From the NCBI GenBank assembly GCA_934462775.1, contig CAKSIR010000007.1, positions 1 through 32,506 of the forward strand: a stretch of DNA of 32,506 nt, in the 5' to 3' direction. Position numbers and translations under genes: made by a program. The first letter of the stretch is position 1, and the number at the start of each line of letters is the position of its first letter. Below the pieces are notes generated by a model. That model was not told the origin of the DNA, ran no database searches, and saw only the letters and a program-made list of their open reading frames with translations. Positions 24,747 to 32,506 of this stretch are shown here, one piece after another. This stretch comes from an uncultured Ruminiclostridium sp. Its GTDB lineage: Bacteria > Bacillota > Clostridia > Oscillospirales > Ruminococcaceae.

Positions 24747-26171
24747 GCTATGAATAAACGATTTAAGCTCTGACACAAGCTCCTCTTTCAAGAGCAGCAG
24801 CACTGCAAAATACACGGCTGCTCCGACTGCTATGTCCAGCAGCACAGATGCCGCTCCGCCAAGCGGTATGAGCAGATGTACCGCAAGCAGCGCTGCCGCC
24901 ATGCACAACGTTCCCACAACGTATTTCCATGCCTTGTCCAGCAGACTGAACGAGTATTCGCTTTTCTTCAGCAGCCTTATCTGAAGCAGGCAGGAAACAG
25001 CCTCGGCGGCAACCGACCCCGCAATGGCTCCTGCCGAGTAAAAGTACGGAATAAGCAGCAGGTTCAGAACCACATTAACCAACGCCGAAATCAGATAAAT
25101 GCAGGTCATTTGGTTTTGCTTGCCGGTTGGAATAAGGTATTGCATACCTACAAAGTTGCCTACGCACATAAAGATTAGCAGCGGACCTGACATTTTCAGC
25201 AATGCGGCGGCGTTTGCAAATTCGGCTCCGAAAAACCATACGGTGAAGCTGTCGGCGGCAAAAAACATTCCCGCAGCAACCGGCAGCGACATCAGGAGAA
25301 TAAACCGAAAGCACTTTTTGTAGCAGCCTATTATCGTTTCCTTTTCGTTTTTTGCAAACAGGTTGGAAACCCGCGACATCATTACGTTGTTCAATGATAT
25401 TGCAATTCCCACAACCAATGATACTATTTTTCTTGACTGCTCATAATAGCCGTTTTCCGAAATATCCGAAACAATAAATCCAAGCATGATTTTGTCGAAC
25501 TGGGAGTAAATCTCCACCGCGATCAGCGGAACGAAAAACTCGGCAATTCCCTTTGCGTGCCTGAAAATATTCAGCGAACGCAATTTTACACGGGTAAGGG
25601 ATTTTTTCAGATACGGAATAAAAAAAACATTGCTTACCAGAACTGACAGCGAATTTATAAGTATGTACAGACCCGTGTCTGATTCGTTTTTTACGAGCAC
25701 AAACACAAGCACCAGCGCCGAAAGCTTTACTGCAATGCTTTGCAGCGCCACAATACGGAAATTCTCAAGTCCCTGATAATACCAGGCGATGTCAAACGCC
25801 ACGGACAGAATGATAAAAATCTGGTCGAATAGGTAGGTGGTGTATTCCTTGTATATAATCGAGAAAACAATATACACGGCAAGCGTAATCAGCGTAGTAA
25901 TCGAGCGAAAAAGGAATATTTCCCAGAAAACCCGGCTCCTTTTCTGTGCGTCGTCCTGAATGTACGCAATTTCACGCTGACCGTATGAAGCAACGCCGAG
26001 AGCGGCAAAGGTGGAGAAAGCAATGGCTATCGTGTAAGTATAGCTGTAAATCCCCACACCTGACGAATGGAGCACTCTCGAAACGTACGGAGCCGTTATA
26101 AGAGGTACCAGTACAGCCAGCAGCTTGTACACTATGCTGTATAAGTAATTTTTTACTACCTTTTTGTCCAT
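24726..26171 (-). CDS. wzx: Wzx-type polysaccharide flippase (MOP superfamily)
   Basis: A 481-residue integral membrane protein with about 12-14 hydrophobic segments. It begins MDKKVVKNYLYSIVYKLLAVL and continues with PYVSRVLHSSGVGIYSYTYT, the characteristic start of RfbX/Wzx-like oligosaccharide flippases. It is predicted to flip undecaprenyl-diphosphate-linked repeat units. AGGAGAT precedes the ATG. It is last in the minus-strand operon, after three glycosyltransferases. No Wzy polymerase is present, and a Wzm/Wzt exporter is encoded opposite, so it probably handles a different glycan or a non-polymerised oligosaccharide. Confidence 0.92.
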   Translation of the reverse strand: MDKKVVKNYLYSIVYKLLAVLVPLITAPYVSRVLHSSGVGIYSYTYTIAIAFSTFAALGVASYGQREIAYIQDDAQKRSRVFWEIFLFRSITTLITLAVYIVFSIIYKEYTTYLFDQIFIILSVAFDIAWYYQGLENFRIVALQSIAVKLSALVLVFVLVKNESDTGLYILINSLSVLVSNVFFIPYLKKSLTRVKLRSLNIFRHAKGIAEFFVPLIAVEIYSQFDKIMLGFIVSDISENGYYEQSRKIVSLVVGIAISLNNVMMSRVSNLFAKNEKETIIGCYKKCFRFILLMSLPVAAGMFFAADSFTVWFFGAEFANAAALLKMSGPLLIFMCVGNFVGMQYLIPTGKQNQMTCIYLISALVNVVLNLLLIPYFYSAGAIAGSVAAEAVSCLLQIRLLKKSEYSFSLLDKAWKYVVGTLCMAAALLAVHLLIPLGGAASVLLDIAVGAAVYFAVLLLLKEELVSELKSFIHSKKNAPK

Positions 26172-26197
26172 GGTATCTCCTGCCCTTTGTTGCGAGG

Positions 26198-27286
26198 TTA
26201 TTCTTTCGCCTGATTTTTTACGATTTCAAAAAGCATTTCAGCGCTTTTTGCCCAGCTGTATTTGTTTAGAACGGCGCTGTTGTCCTCTTTGCTGACGCTC
26301 ATTATTTTCTCAAGGTCGATGCTGCCGTAATCCGTAGGGTCAATGTACCGGACAGAGTCTCCGTACACTTCAGGCAGCGAGCTTACATTTGACACAATGC
26401 AGTCCGCCCCGACGCTCATTGCTTCCATAGGCGGTATACCGAACCCCTCGTACAGCGACGGCTGTATAAAAGCCTTGCAGTGCTTCATAAGCGCCTTGAC
26501 TTCGCCGTCCGTAAGGTAGCCGGAGAAAATAACGTTGTCGGGAGCGCTTTTTTCAGCGTCTGAGGGGCTGCTGAAATACGAGCCGGTCACAACAAACCTT
26601 TCGGACGGATTCTGCCTTGCAGCGGCAATTATCCACTTTTCGTTCTTGTGTTCGAAATGGCTGCCCAGAGAAAAGAAATATTCCTTGTCCTTTAATGAAA
26701 ACTTATCGAGGATTTTTTCGTCCTCCTCTATCCGTTCAAAATGCTGCCATGCGCAGGGGATTACCGCTATTTTGTCCTTATCGGTATTGTACAGCCTTGA
26801 AATATCCTCCTTTGCGCAATTGCTGTCAGTGAGGATAATCTGCGATCTTTTTGCAGCTCTTTGCAGATTCTTTCTCATTATCAGCCTGTACAGCCTGCCG
26901 CTGAACGATGAGTAAAACTGCGGAAACAGGTCGGGGATACAGTCATAAATCATGGTGGCGTCGCAGACTCTGCGAGGGAATATATGCAGCATATCCACAG
27001 AAACAGCGCCGCTCTTTTTCACATAGCGTGGAAACAGGAGGTTTTTCCATATCAGCTTGTAAACTCTGCCCACATTTCTGTCGGACGATTTCGGCAGCGA
27101 GTCTAACTCAACCACCTTTATATTTTCAAATTCGGGCTTTCTGCTGCCGTTTGCGGGGATAAGAACCTCCACCTGCTGATCTGTTATAAGCTTGTCAAGC
27201 TCCTTCAGTATCTCATAAGTGTTCCTCTGTATTCCGTAAATTTCTTTCTGAACCAGAGAATAGCCTATAAAAACAATCTTTTTCAT
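26198..27286 (-). CDS. GT4-family glycosyltransferase
   Basis: A 362-residue GT-B transferase that starts directly after the upstream gene's stop codon with no gap. GIQRNTYEIL (18-27) forms the N-terminal donor/acceptor loop region. DKIAVIPCAWQH (171-182), FSLGSHFEHKN (205-215) and E280-GFGIPPM-E288 (EX7E) are intact. It is paralogous to the neighbour at 27287-28351, with the same IPC-x-WQH, KN-x-KWII and P-S-x-YEGFGIPP-x-EAM blocks, so the pair arose by duplication. Predicted to add a sugar to the lipid-linked intermediate flipped by Wzx. Donor sugar unknown. Confidence 0.88.
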   Translation of the reverse strand: MKKIVFIGYSLVQKEIYGIQRNTYEILKELDKLITDQQVEVLIPANGSRKPEFENIKVVELDSLPKSSDRNVGRVYKLIWKNLLFPRYVKKSGAVSVDMLHIFPRRVCDATMIYDCIPDLFPQFYSSFSGRLYRLIMRKNLQRAAKRSQIILTDSNCAKEDISRLYNTDKDKIAVIPCAWQHFERIEEDEKILDKFSLKDKEYFFSLGSHFEHKNEKWIIAAARQNPSERFVVTGSYFSSPSDAEKSAPDNVIFSGYLTDGEVKALMKHCKAFIQPSLYEGFGIPPMEAMSVGADCIVSNVSSLPEVYGDSVRYIDPTDYGSIDLEKIMSVSKEDNSAVLNKYSWAKSAEMLFEIVKNQAKE

Positions 27287-28351
27287 TTAGGTTTCCTGCT
27301 TCTTTTCAGGGATTTCAGTCATCAGCTTATACAGCGCCTCTGCCGATTTCTTCCAGCTGTATTTCTCAAGGACAGTTTCCGAGCTTTCTATCGGTTCATT
27401 TAACAGTTCGGACAGGTTTACGCTGTAATCGTATGGGTCGATATAATGCACGCTGTTTCCGAAAATTTCGGGCAGGCAGGTCGCGTTTGAAACGATTGCC
27501 TGAGCGCCCAGCGCCATTGCTTCCAGCGGCGGAATTCCAAATCCCTCATATATTGACGGAAACAGAAACGCGCGGCAGTTCGTTATCAATGCGCAAACGT
27601 CCTCGTCGCTGACAAATCCGACCATGTACACATTTTCAGGGATATTGCCCGTGTCCGCCTCGTACTTCTTTCCTGCCAGCACGAATTTCATGTCGGGGTT
27701 ATTGCGGGCGGTTTCAATTATCCATTTAACGTTTTTATTTTTTGCAAGCGTTGACAGGGAGAAATAATAGCCGTCTTTTTCCAAAAACGGGTATCGTTCC
27801 TTCCAGTCTGCGGTGGGAGCGCAATTTAGAATGTGCTGCCAGCCGCACGGAATTACGGTTATTTTTCCCTTTGCGGAGGGATAGTGCTTTTCGATGTCGC
27901 TTTTGCTGTAAAGGCTGTCGGTGACTATGGCTTTTTCGTGCTTAGAAATATATCTGTACTGAAAAACGTGCCACAGTCGGGATATTTTGTTTCTGAATGT
28001 TGTGAAGTGGGACGGGTTTACTTTATACATTATGTCGTGTATAACGGTAATTCCCGGCTGCGCTCCAAGCGGCACGATGTTGCACAGGTTTACGCATACA
28101 GAACCTTTGTCAGACTTTACATATTTTCTGAGGTCGGTCTGTTCCCATTTTACGCCTGTATTTTTTCCGAGCCGCTCTGCCTTGATATTTTTGTATTGCG
28201 GTATATCTGCGGCATTGGGCGGGACTGCGATTACAACCTCCGTATCGCCGCCGACAAGCAGGTCAAGCTCCTTTGTGATTTCGCGGGCATATCTTACAAT
28301 ACCCTGCATTCTTTCTCCCAGAAATTTTCCGTTTATTATGTATTTTCTCAT
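27287..28351 (-). CDS. GT4-family glycosyltransferase
   Basis: A 354-residue GT-B transferase, middle gene of the minus-strand GT trio. The N-terminus MRKYIINGKFLGERMQGIVR carries the G17-IVRYARE loop. KITVIPCGWQH (163-173) and E269-GFGIPPL-E277 are conserved. A 29-base gap separates it from the upstream GT, with a GGAG-like ribosome site, and it abuts the next gene. It is close in pattern to the following GT but clearly diverged, so the two probably make different linkages. Predicted cytoplasmic, peripheral to the membrane. Confidence 0.88.
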   Translation of the reverse strand: MRKYIINGKFLGERMQGIVRYAREITKELDLLVGGDTEVVIAVPPNAADIPQYKNIKAERLGKNTGVKWEQTDLRKYVKSDKGSVCVNLCNIVPLGAQPGITVIHDIMYKVNPSHFTTFRNKISRLWHVFQYRYISKHEKAIVTDSLYSKSDIEKHYPSAKGKITVIPCGWQHILNCAPTADWKERYPFLEKDGYYFSLSTLAKNKNVKWIIETARNNPDMKFVLAGKKYEADTGNIPENVYMVGFVSDEDVCALITNCRAFLFPSIYEGFGIPPLEAMALGAQAIVSNATCLPEIFGNSVHYIDPYDYSVNLSELLNEPIESSETVLEKYSWKKSAEALYKLMTEIPEKKQET

Positions 28352-28380
28352 TATTCCGCTCCGATTTTGCTGACGCGTAA

Positions 28381-29538
28381 TTACAGGTCTTTCAACAGTC
28401 TGCCGATATTATCCTTAAACCGAGGGAACAGGAAATTATCCTCAACCCTTTTTCTTGCCGCCTCGCCGTAATCTTTGCGCAGCCCGTTATCTGCCGCCAG
28501 CTTTCTTACAGCTTCGGCAAAGGCGTTCACATCGCCGTTCGGGCACTCTATTCCCGTTACCTTGTCAAGGCTTACATAATTTACGCCGCTGCCTTTAATT
28601 GTAAAGGTTACGGCAGGCTTACCGAAATACATTCCCTCTGCCAGCGCAATTCCGAAAGCTTCGTTTTTGGTTATGGACGGAAAGGCAAAAATGTCGCAGG
28701 CGAGGTAGTATGCAATAAGGTCGCTGTCGCTGATTCTTCCGGGGAAAACCACCTTTGGATCGTTCTTTGCTTCCTCGGTGAGAGATTGAGTGAGGGGACC
28801 TTTTCCGCCTATAATTATCTGAAAGCTGTCATCAAGCAATTTTGACGCCCGGACAAGGCAGCCCATTCCCTTGTAGGGAACGTGCCTGCCCACGGCAAAG
28901 CAGACGGTTTTCCCGCTGTATTGCTCGCGTATTTCCTGCGCTTTGCGGCGGATTTCTTCTGTGACGGCAAGCCTTTCGGTTCGGATACAGTTGGGTATAA
29001 CTGTGCATTTTTCCCTGAACCTGCTGAGAAACGGGCTTCCGTCAATATAGTTTGGGCTGGTTGCAGCTACTTTGTCCGCCCTCTTGAGCAGCTTAACCGT
29101 CTGTCCGCGGAACAGCCTTCCGAGAATTTTCTGCTTTGTTATGTCAAGATGCCAGTAAAGCACAAGCTTTGTATTTTTAGGCAGTAACGGCAGAAGGAAG
29201 CTTGAAACGTAGGGGTTGGGGTAGTGCAGTATTACAATGTCGGGCTGAAAGCCCTTGAAAAGCTTTTTCAGCTCCGACGGATAGCTGAGGGAGAGAGACT
29301 GGGACGCAGCCTTTGCAAAGCAGCCGCAGCGTATAACCTCGACTCCGTCAAGGCAGTCGTGAACCGTTTCGCTTCTGCGGCAGGTCTTTTCACCGTCGCT
29401 TGCGTCCTCGTTGAAACAGATTATTTTCTGGATTACGGATTCATTTTCCGCCAGCGTATCGGCAATATCCCTTGCGACCTGCTCAATGCCGCCGATATGG
29501 GGATATATGTAGTTTGAAATCTGGAGTATTTTTTTCAT
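28381..29538 (-). CDS. GT4-family glycosyltransferase (WbpZ-like type)
   Basis: A 385-residue GT-B transferase, first gene of the minus-strand operon. HIGGIEQ (14-20) is the N-terminal glycine loop, YWHLDITKQK (128-137) and VGRHVPYKG (216-224) are donor/acceptor region blocks, and E293-AFGIALA-E301 is EX7E. It shares a distinctive set of motifs with the plus-strand GT at 4496-5632, so the two operons have drawn on the same GT subfamily. AAGGAAGAG lies 6-7 bases before the ATG. Likely donor is GDP-mannose or GDP-D-rhamnose; not proven. Confidence 0.88.
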   Translation of the reverse strand: MKKILQISNYIYPHIGGIEQVARDIADTLAENESVIQKIICFNEDASDGEKTCRRSETVHDCLDGVEVIRCGCFAKAASQSLSLSYPSELKKLFKGFQPDIVILHYPNPYVSSFLLPLLPKNTKLVLYWHLDITKQKILGRLFRGQTVKLLKRADKVAATSPNYIDGSPFLSRFREKCTVIPNCIRTERLAVTEEIRRKAQEIREQYSGKTVCFAVGRHVPYKGMGCLVRASKLLDDSFQIIIGGKGPLTQSLTEEAKNDPKVVFPGRISDSDLIAYYLACDIFAFPSITKNEAFGIALAEGMYFGKPAVTFTIKGSGVNYVSLDKVTGIECPNGDVNAFAEAVRKLAADNGLRKDYGEAARKRVEDNFLFPRFKDNIGRLLKDL

Positions 29539-29573
29539 ATCGGCTCTTCCTTATGGATATTTTTTCTTAGATA

Positions 29574-29602
29574 ATTATACCAATTGAAGCCTGCTTTGTC
29601 AA
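29574..29602 (-). promoter_or_regulatory. Consensus promoter of the minus-strand GT/flippase operon
   Basis: On the minus strand TTGACA (29602-29597), a 17-base spacer and TATAAT (29579-29574) form an exact sigma-A consensus. Transcription should start near 29567, about 29 bases before the first GT gene. It overlaps a possible plus-strand promoter. Confidence 0.85.
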
Positions 29603-29612
29603 ATCCTATAAG
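29584..29612 (+). promoter_or_regulatory. Possible promoter of the deacetylase gene
   Basis: TTGAAG (29584-29589) and TATAAG (29607-29612) are 17 bases apart on the plus strand, overlapping the opposite-strand promoter, so the two operons could compete for polymerase. Each hexamer has one mismatch with consensus. The leader to the ATG at 29687 would be about 68 bases. Confidence 0.45.
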
Positions 29613-29686
29613 CAGCCGCATCTGCGCATTATTTCCGCCAAACAAGCATATATTCTACCAAAAACAACCGTGAAAGGACAGATACT

Positions 29687-30781
29687 ATGCTTGCTTTTAC
29701 TTCAAACAAAAGGCGGACGCTGCAGCTTGTTATGGTAGCCCTTGCGCTGCTGTGCGGAATCGCAATCGGCGTTACCGCCATACTTAACGCCATAAACGCC
29801 GCCGCAGACGAGCCAATGCTGCCGATTTACTGCGTGGACAGAGGGGACAACAAAATCGCTTTGACCTTCGACTGCGCCTGGGGAAACTCCAACACCGACC
29901 GACTGCTTGAAATACTCGACGAAAACGGCGCTAAGGCGACATTTTTCGTAACCGGGGAGTTCTGCGACAAATTTCCCGAGGACGTGAAGAAATTCGCCGA
30001 CGCGGGGCATGAAATCGCAAACCATTCCGACAGGCACCCTCACGTTGCAGGAATGAACATTACCGACTTTATTTCCGACACCAAATCCTGCGAAAACAAG
30101 ATAACGGAAATCACAGGCAAAAAGCCCACGCTGTACCGCGGACCCTACGGCGAGTACGACGACAATATGCTGACAAGCGTGAGCGGAATGGGATATACCG
30201 CGGTGCAGTGGAGCGTGGACAGCATCGACTGGCAGGAGCCTGACGCCCCCACTATCTGCAAACGCATTATGGATAACACCGAAAGCGGCTCTATACTGCT
30301 GTTCCACAACGACCTCGAAAACACTTCCGAGGCGCTGCCTGAGCTGCTGCTGAAGCTTCGGCAGCAGGGCATGGATTTCGTCACCGTTTCCGAGCTTATC
30401 TACCATGACAGTTATCACATTGACCACACGGGAAAGCAGATTTACGACGTGAACGTCAGCGAATCCGCCTTTATCAGCTGCGCAGATCAGGCGATTGCCA
30501 TTGCCGCCGCAAACCTTACTCCTGAGGATTTCGCAGCCCTTTCGGAGGGCGACGCTTCCGCAATGGCAAAGCTTATACCGCTGCTTTCAGCAGAGCAGCT
30601 TGAAGCGCTGTCCGCCCTTTCCCCCGCCGAGCTGCTGAGCCTTTACAATGAGCTTGCCGCAAGGGAAACCGCAGCCTACGGCGACAGTACAGAAACGGAA
30701 ATTTCCGCCGAGGAGCGGGAATATCCGCCCCTTTATCCCAACGGAAATGCGAATGGTGAAAAAGAGCCTGAAGTGAAATAG
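29687..30781 (+). CDS. Polysaccharide deacetylase (CE4, PdaB-like)
   Basis: A 364-residue, membrane-anchored or secreted metal-dependent deacetylase acting on peptidoglycan or another wall glycan. A hydrophobic segment at about 13-37 is a signal anchor. CE4 motifs are present: TFDCAWG (60-66), H113-SDR-H117 for metal binding, RGPYG (151-155), DSIDWQ (178-183) and LLFHND (204-209). Motif 1 is TFDCAW instead of TFDDG, as in PdaB-type proteins where the second Asp is absent. A C-terminal tail (about 255-364) is Ala/Glu/Leu-rich and helical, including LTPEDFAAL, SAEQLEALSAL and SPAELLSLY repeats, and looks like a separate scaffold or interaction region. GAAAGGAC precedes the ATG. Confidence 0.92.
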   Translation: MLAFTSNKRRTLQLVMVALALLCGIAIGVTAILNAINAAADEPMLPIYCVDRGDNKIALTFDCAWGNSNTDRLLEILDENGAKATFFVTGEFCDKFPEDVKKFADAGHEIANHSDRHPHVAGMNITDFISDTKSCENKITEITGKKPTLYRGPYGEYDDNMLTSVSGMGYTAVQWSVDSIDWQEPDAPTICKRIMDNTESGSILLFHNDLENTSEALPELLLKLRQQGMDFVTVSELIYHDSYHIDHTGKQIYDVNVSESAFISCADQAIAIAAANLTPEDFAALSEGDASAMAKLIPLLSAEQLEALSALSPAELLSLYNELAARETAAYGDSTETEISAEEREYPPLYPNGNANGEKEPEVK

Positions 30782-30835
30782 CCTGCGTGAAATTTATTAC
30801 ATCTCAGTAAATTTATGGAAAATCGCCCAAAATCT

Positions 30836-30864
30836 TTGACAAATGGAACAAAATATGCGACAAT
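30836..30864 (+). promoter_or_regulatory. Promoter of the lysozyme gene
   Basis: TTGACA (30836-30841) and GACAAT (30859-30864) lie 17 bases apart, with TG at 30856-30857 as an extended -10. AAGGAG at 30892-30897 is the ribosome site for the ATG at 30904. The gap from the deacetylase gene (30782-30903) shows no terminator hairpin. Confidence 0.65.
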
Positions 30865-30903
30865 AGAAGAAAAGCTTAACAACTACGGAAAAAGGAGCGT
30901 CAA

Positions 30904-32301
30904 ATGAAATTTGTTCAGAGATTTGCGGCGGCGTTTGTAGCTGTCGTTACGGCAATGACCTTTCTGGTTTTCCCCAGTTCCGCCGCAAAGGTGCTTGAAT
31001 GGGACGGAAAAGCGGAGCTGGTTTCGGGAAATAAATACATAGTGTCGTCGGATCTGCGGGTGCGGAACGATTTCGTAATCCCTGAGGACGCAAAAATTAT
31101 CGTCAAGGACGGCGCGTCCATGGTTATCGGGCTGAACGTCCGGGCGCAGATTTACGGCGAGCTTTCGGCTGCAATCGGCGGCTCGATTACAAATTCGGGC
31201 GACATCGTGGTGGAAGAGGGCGGACAGCTTAACGCCTACGGCGAGTTTTTGTCGTCGGTAAGCGCTACTTTGAAAATCAAGGGCGCCTTCAGCGTCTACA
31301 ACCACGGAAGCTCAAAGATTTCTTCCGCGGTAAGCCTGTTCAAGACAGGCTCGATCTACAATAAGGGCAGAGTGGTGTTCACCAAGAGCAGCGACTCCAA
31401 ATTCTCCGCGCCAATCACAATAACCTCCAAGGGCGAAATGCACTTCCAGGGAAACGCGGCGGTAACGGTCAGCGGCTCGGTCGACTGCTCCGGCTACATG
31501 ACGGTAGGCAAGGTGGGAACGCTGAAAATCAGCGGCTCGGTAACGCTTCAGCGCAAGGCGGACTATAACCGTTTCGGTACGGTTGAAACCACCGTAAGCG
31601 GTACGTTCACCGATAAGCGCGACGGCACAAACTACCGCAAATACACCGTTGAATCCATTGTCGACGAGACGGACGTAACTCTCAGGGGCGTTGACGTTTC
31701 CTACGCTCAGGGCAATATAAACTGGGAAAAGGTTGCCGCAAGCGGAATAGATTTTGCAATAATCAGAGCGGGCAGAGGTCAGGCAGGCTCAAAGCCGATG
31801 AAGGAGGACGATTACTTCGCAAGGAACATTCAGGGCGCGCAGGCGAACGGCATTGACGTAGGCGTATATTTTTACAGCTACGCGACTTCCGTCGAGGAAG
31901 CGAAAGCGGAGGCTAAGTTCTTTGTAAGCATTATCCAAAACTATGAGATAACCTATCCCGTTATCCTTGACATGGAGGAGGAAATGCAGTCGGGTCTGTC
32001 CAAGGACGAGCTGACCGACATGATAGACGCATTCTTCAAGCAGGTTATGCGGGCGGGATATTACCCCATGCTCTACTCCTACAAGTCGTGGATAGAGAGC
32101 AACCTTGACATGAGAATACTGGACAAATACGCGGTATGGCTGGCTCAGATTTCGTCAGCGCCAAGCTATGACGGCGCATTCTATATGTGGCAGTATTCGT
32201 ACAAGGGCAAGGTAAGCGGAATAAGCGGAGCGGTGGATATGGACATTGCGTACAGGGACTTCCCAAGCATTTTCAGACGAAAAGGAATAAATAATTTATA
32301 A
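30904..32301 (+). CDS. Secreted GH25 lysozyme with N-terminal beta-repeat domain
   Basis: A 465-residue secreted muramidase predicted to cleave peptidoglycan glycan strands. A signal peptide covers about 1-28 (hydrophobic core 8-23, cleavage near SSAA). Residues about 30-245 are Gly/Ser/Val-rich short strands with recurring S-G-x-V/I and G-x-L patterns, suggesting a parallel beta-helix that could bind the wall or surface glycan. Residues 260-460 are the GH25 domain: GVDVSYAQG with D264, ILDMEEE (354-360) with the catalytic-type D356 and E358, and VDMDIAY with D445 and D447. It lies beside a wall deacetylase and a surface-polysaccharide locus, so a role in wall remodelling or autolysis is likely. 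A prophage endolysin is less likely, as no phage genes are near. Confidence 0.92.
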   Translation: MKFVQRFAAAFVAVVTAMTFLVFPSSAAKVLEWDGKAELVSGNKYIVSSDLRVRNDFVIPEDAKIIVKDGASMVIGLNVRAQIYGELSAAIGGSITNSGDIVVEEGGQLNAYGEFLSSVSATLKIKGAFSVYNHGSSKISSAVSLFKTGSIYNKGRVVFTKSSDSKFSAPITITSKGEMHFQGNAAVTVSGSVDCSGYMTVGKVGTLKISGSVTLQRKADYNRFGTVETTVSGTFTDKRDGTNYRKYTVESIVDETDVTLRGVDVSYAQGNINWEKVAASGIDFAIIRAGRGQAGSKPMKEDDYFARNIQGAQANGIDVGVYFYSYATSVEEAKAEAKFFVSIIQNYEITYPVILDMEEEMQSGLSKDELTDMIDAFFKQVMRAGYYPMLYSYKSWIESNLDMRILDKYAVWLAQISSAPSYDGAFYMWQYSYKGKVSGISGAVDMDIAYRDFPSIFRRKGINNL

Positions 32302-32306
32302 TAGGT

Positions 32307-32331
32307 GTGCCGTCCGTTCTGCGGACGGCAC
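32307..32331 (+). terminator. Hairpin after the lysozyme gene
   Basis: A 10-bp GC-rich stem (GTGCCGTCCG / CGGACGGCAC, loop TTCTG), 5 bases after the stop codon. It is not followed by a T-run, so termination is uncertain. Its 3' arm is also the first part of the repeat element, in the same place as hairpin 54-75 of copy 1. Confidence 0.55.
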
Positions 32332-32506
32332 AGACTGTCGAAAAACGTGCCACCGGCACCTTTTTCGAGGATTATGCTGCGAAAATTTTTCACTTGCGGG
32401 GCGCTTTTTTTCTTGAAAAAAGTGCCCCGCACCCCTGCAAAAAAGCGCTTTACAAAGGGAATTTCATCCTCTGCGGAGGACGACCAAAGGCTCTGCCTTT
32501 GGAATC
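32328..32506. repeat. Multi-hairpin intergenic repeat, copy 2 (cut by window end)
   Basis: Bases 32328-32448 match 73-193 without gaps and with four substitutions, all in paired positions and all compensated. Hairpins are 32338-32368, 32396-32430, 32467-32480 (loop TGCG) and 32484-32502 (CCAAAGGC / GCCTTTGG). The last two differ in sequence from copy 1 but match in order, size and loop type. The final hairpin seen in copy 1 would lie beyond the window. Confidence 0.85.

Noticed and set aside
30904..32301. Prophage lysis gene
   Set aside because: The GH25 protein has a signal peptide and its own promoter. No holin or other phage gene is nearby.

Overview
The window looks like a chromosomal segment of a low-to-mid GC Gram-positive anaerobe of the Clostridia, most likely Ruminococcus-like (Oscillospiraceae). 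The evidence is the textbook sigma-A promoters, strong Shine-Dalgarno sites, a PdaB-type polysaccharide deacetylase, a GH25 lysozyme and Firmicute-style structured intergenic repeats. The genus is inference. No tRNA, rRNA, CRISPR array, insertion sequence or integrase was seen.

Layout. (1) 1-367: a multi-hairpin intergenic repeat embedded between two identical terminator hairpins. (2) 368-1933, minus strand: a sodium/alanine-type symporter. (3) 2275-24711, plus strand: a tightly packed 20-gene operon behind a perfect extended -10 promoter, making and exporting a surface polysaccharide. (4) 24726-29538, minus strand: a convergent 4-gene operon (three GT4 glycosyltransferases and a Wzx-type flippase) behind its own consensus promoter. 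(5) 29687-32301, plus strand: a polysaccharide deacetylase and a GH25 muramidase. (6) 32307-32506: a second copy of the multi-hairpin repeat, cut by the window end.

How the big operon seems to work. ManC, Gmd and Rmd make GDP-D-rhamnose. Two single-domain GT4 enzymes, a coiled-coil GT4 enzyme and a 1089-residue triple-GT4 protein would build a D-rhamnose-containing chain on a lipid carrier in the cytoplasm. Wzm/Wzt, with a glycan-binding Wzt tail, would export it. RmlA, RmlB, a 2,3-dehydratase, a Gfo/Idh-type 3-ketoreductase and an SDR 4-ketoreductase form a complete route to a dTDP-2,6-dideoxy-D-hexose, the kind of sugar better known from antibiotics. An ArnC/GtrB-like GT2, two ArnE/ArnF-like small flippase subunits and a polytopic GT-C-like protein make up a plausible system that puts this sugar on undecaprenyl phosphate, flips it and adds it to the exported chain outside the membrane. 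This assembly is the most interesting biology here: a D-rhamnan ABC-transporter locus combined with extracellular dideoxysugar decoration and a possible coiled-coil length ruler.

Not found in the window: phosphomannomutase, an initiating phosphoglycosyltransferase, RmlC/RmlD, a Wzy polymerase, a chain-terminating methyltransferase or kinase, and a ligase to the cell wall. Some must be encoded elsewhere. The direct repeats at both ends could mark the locus as a recombination-prone cassette, but that is inference.
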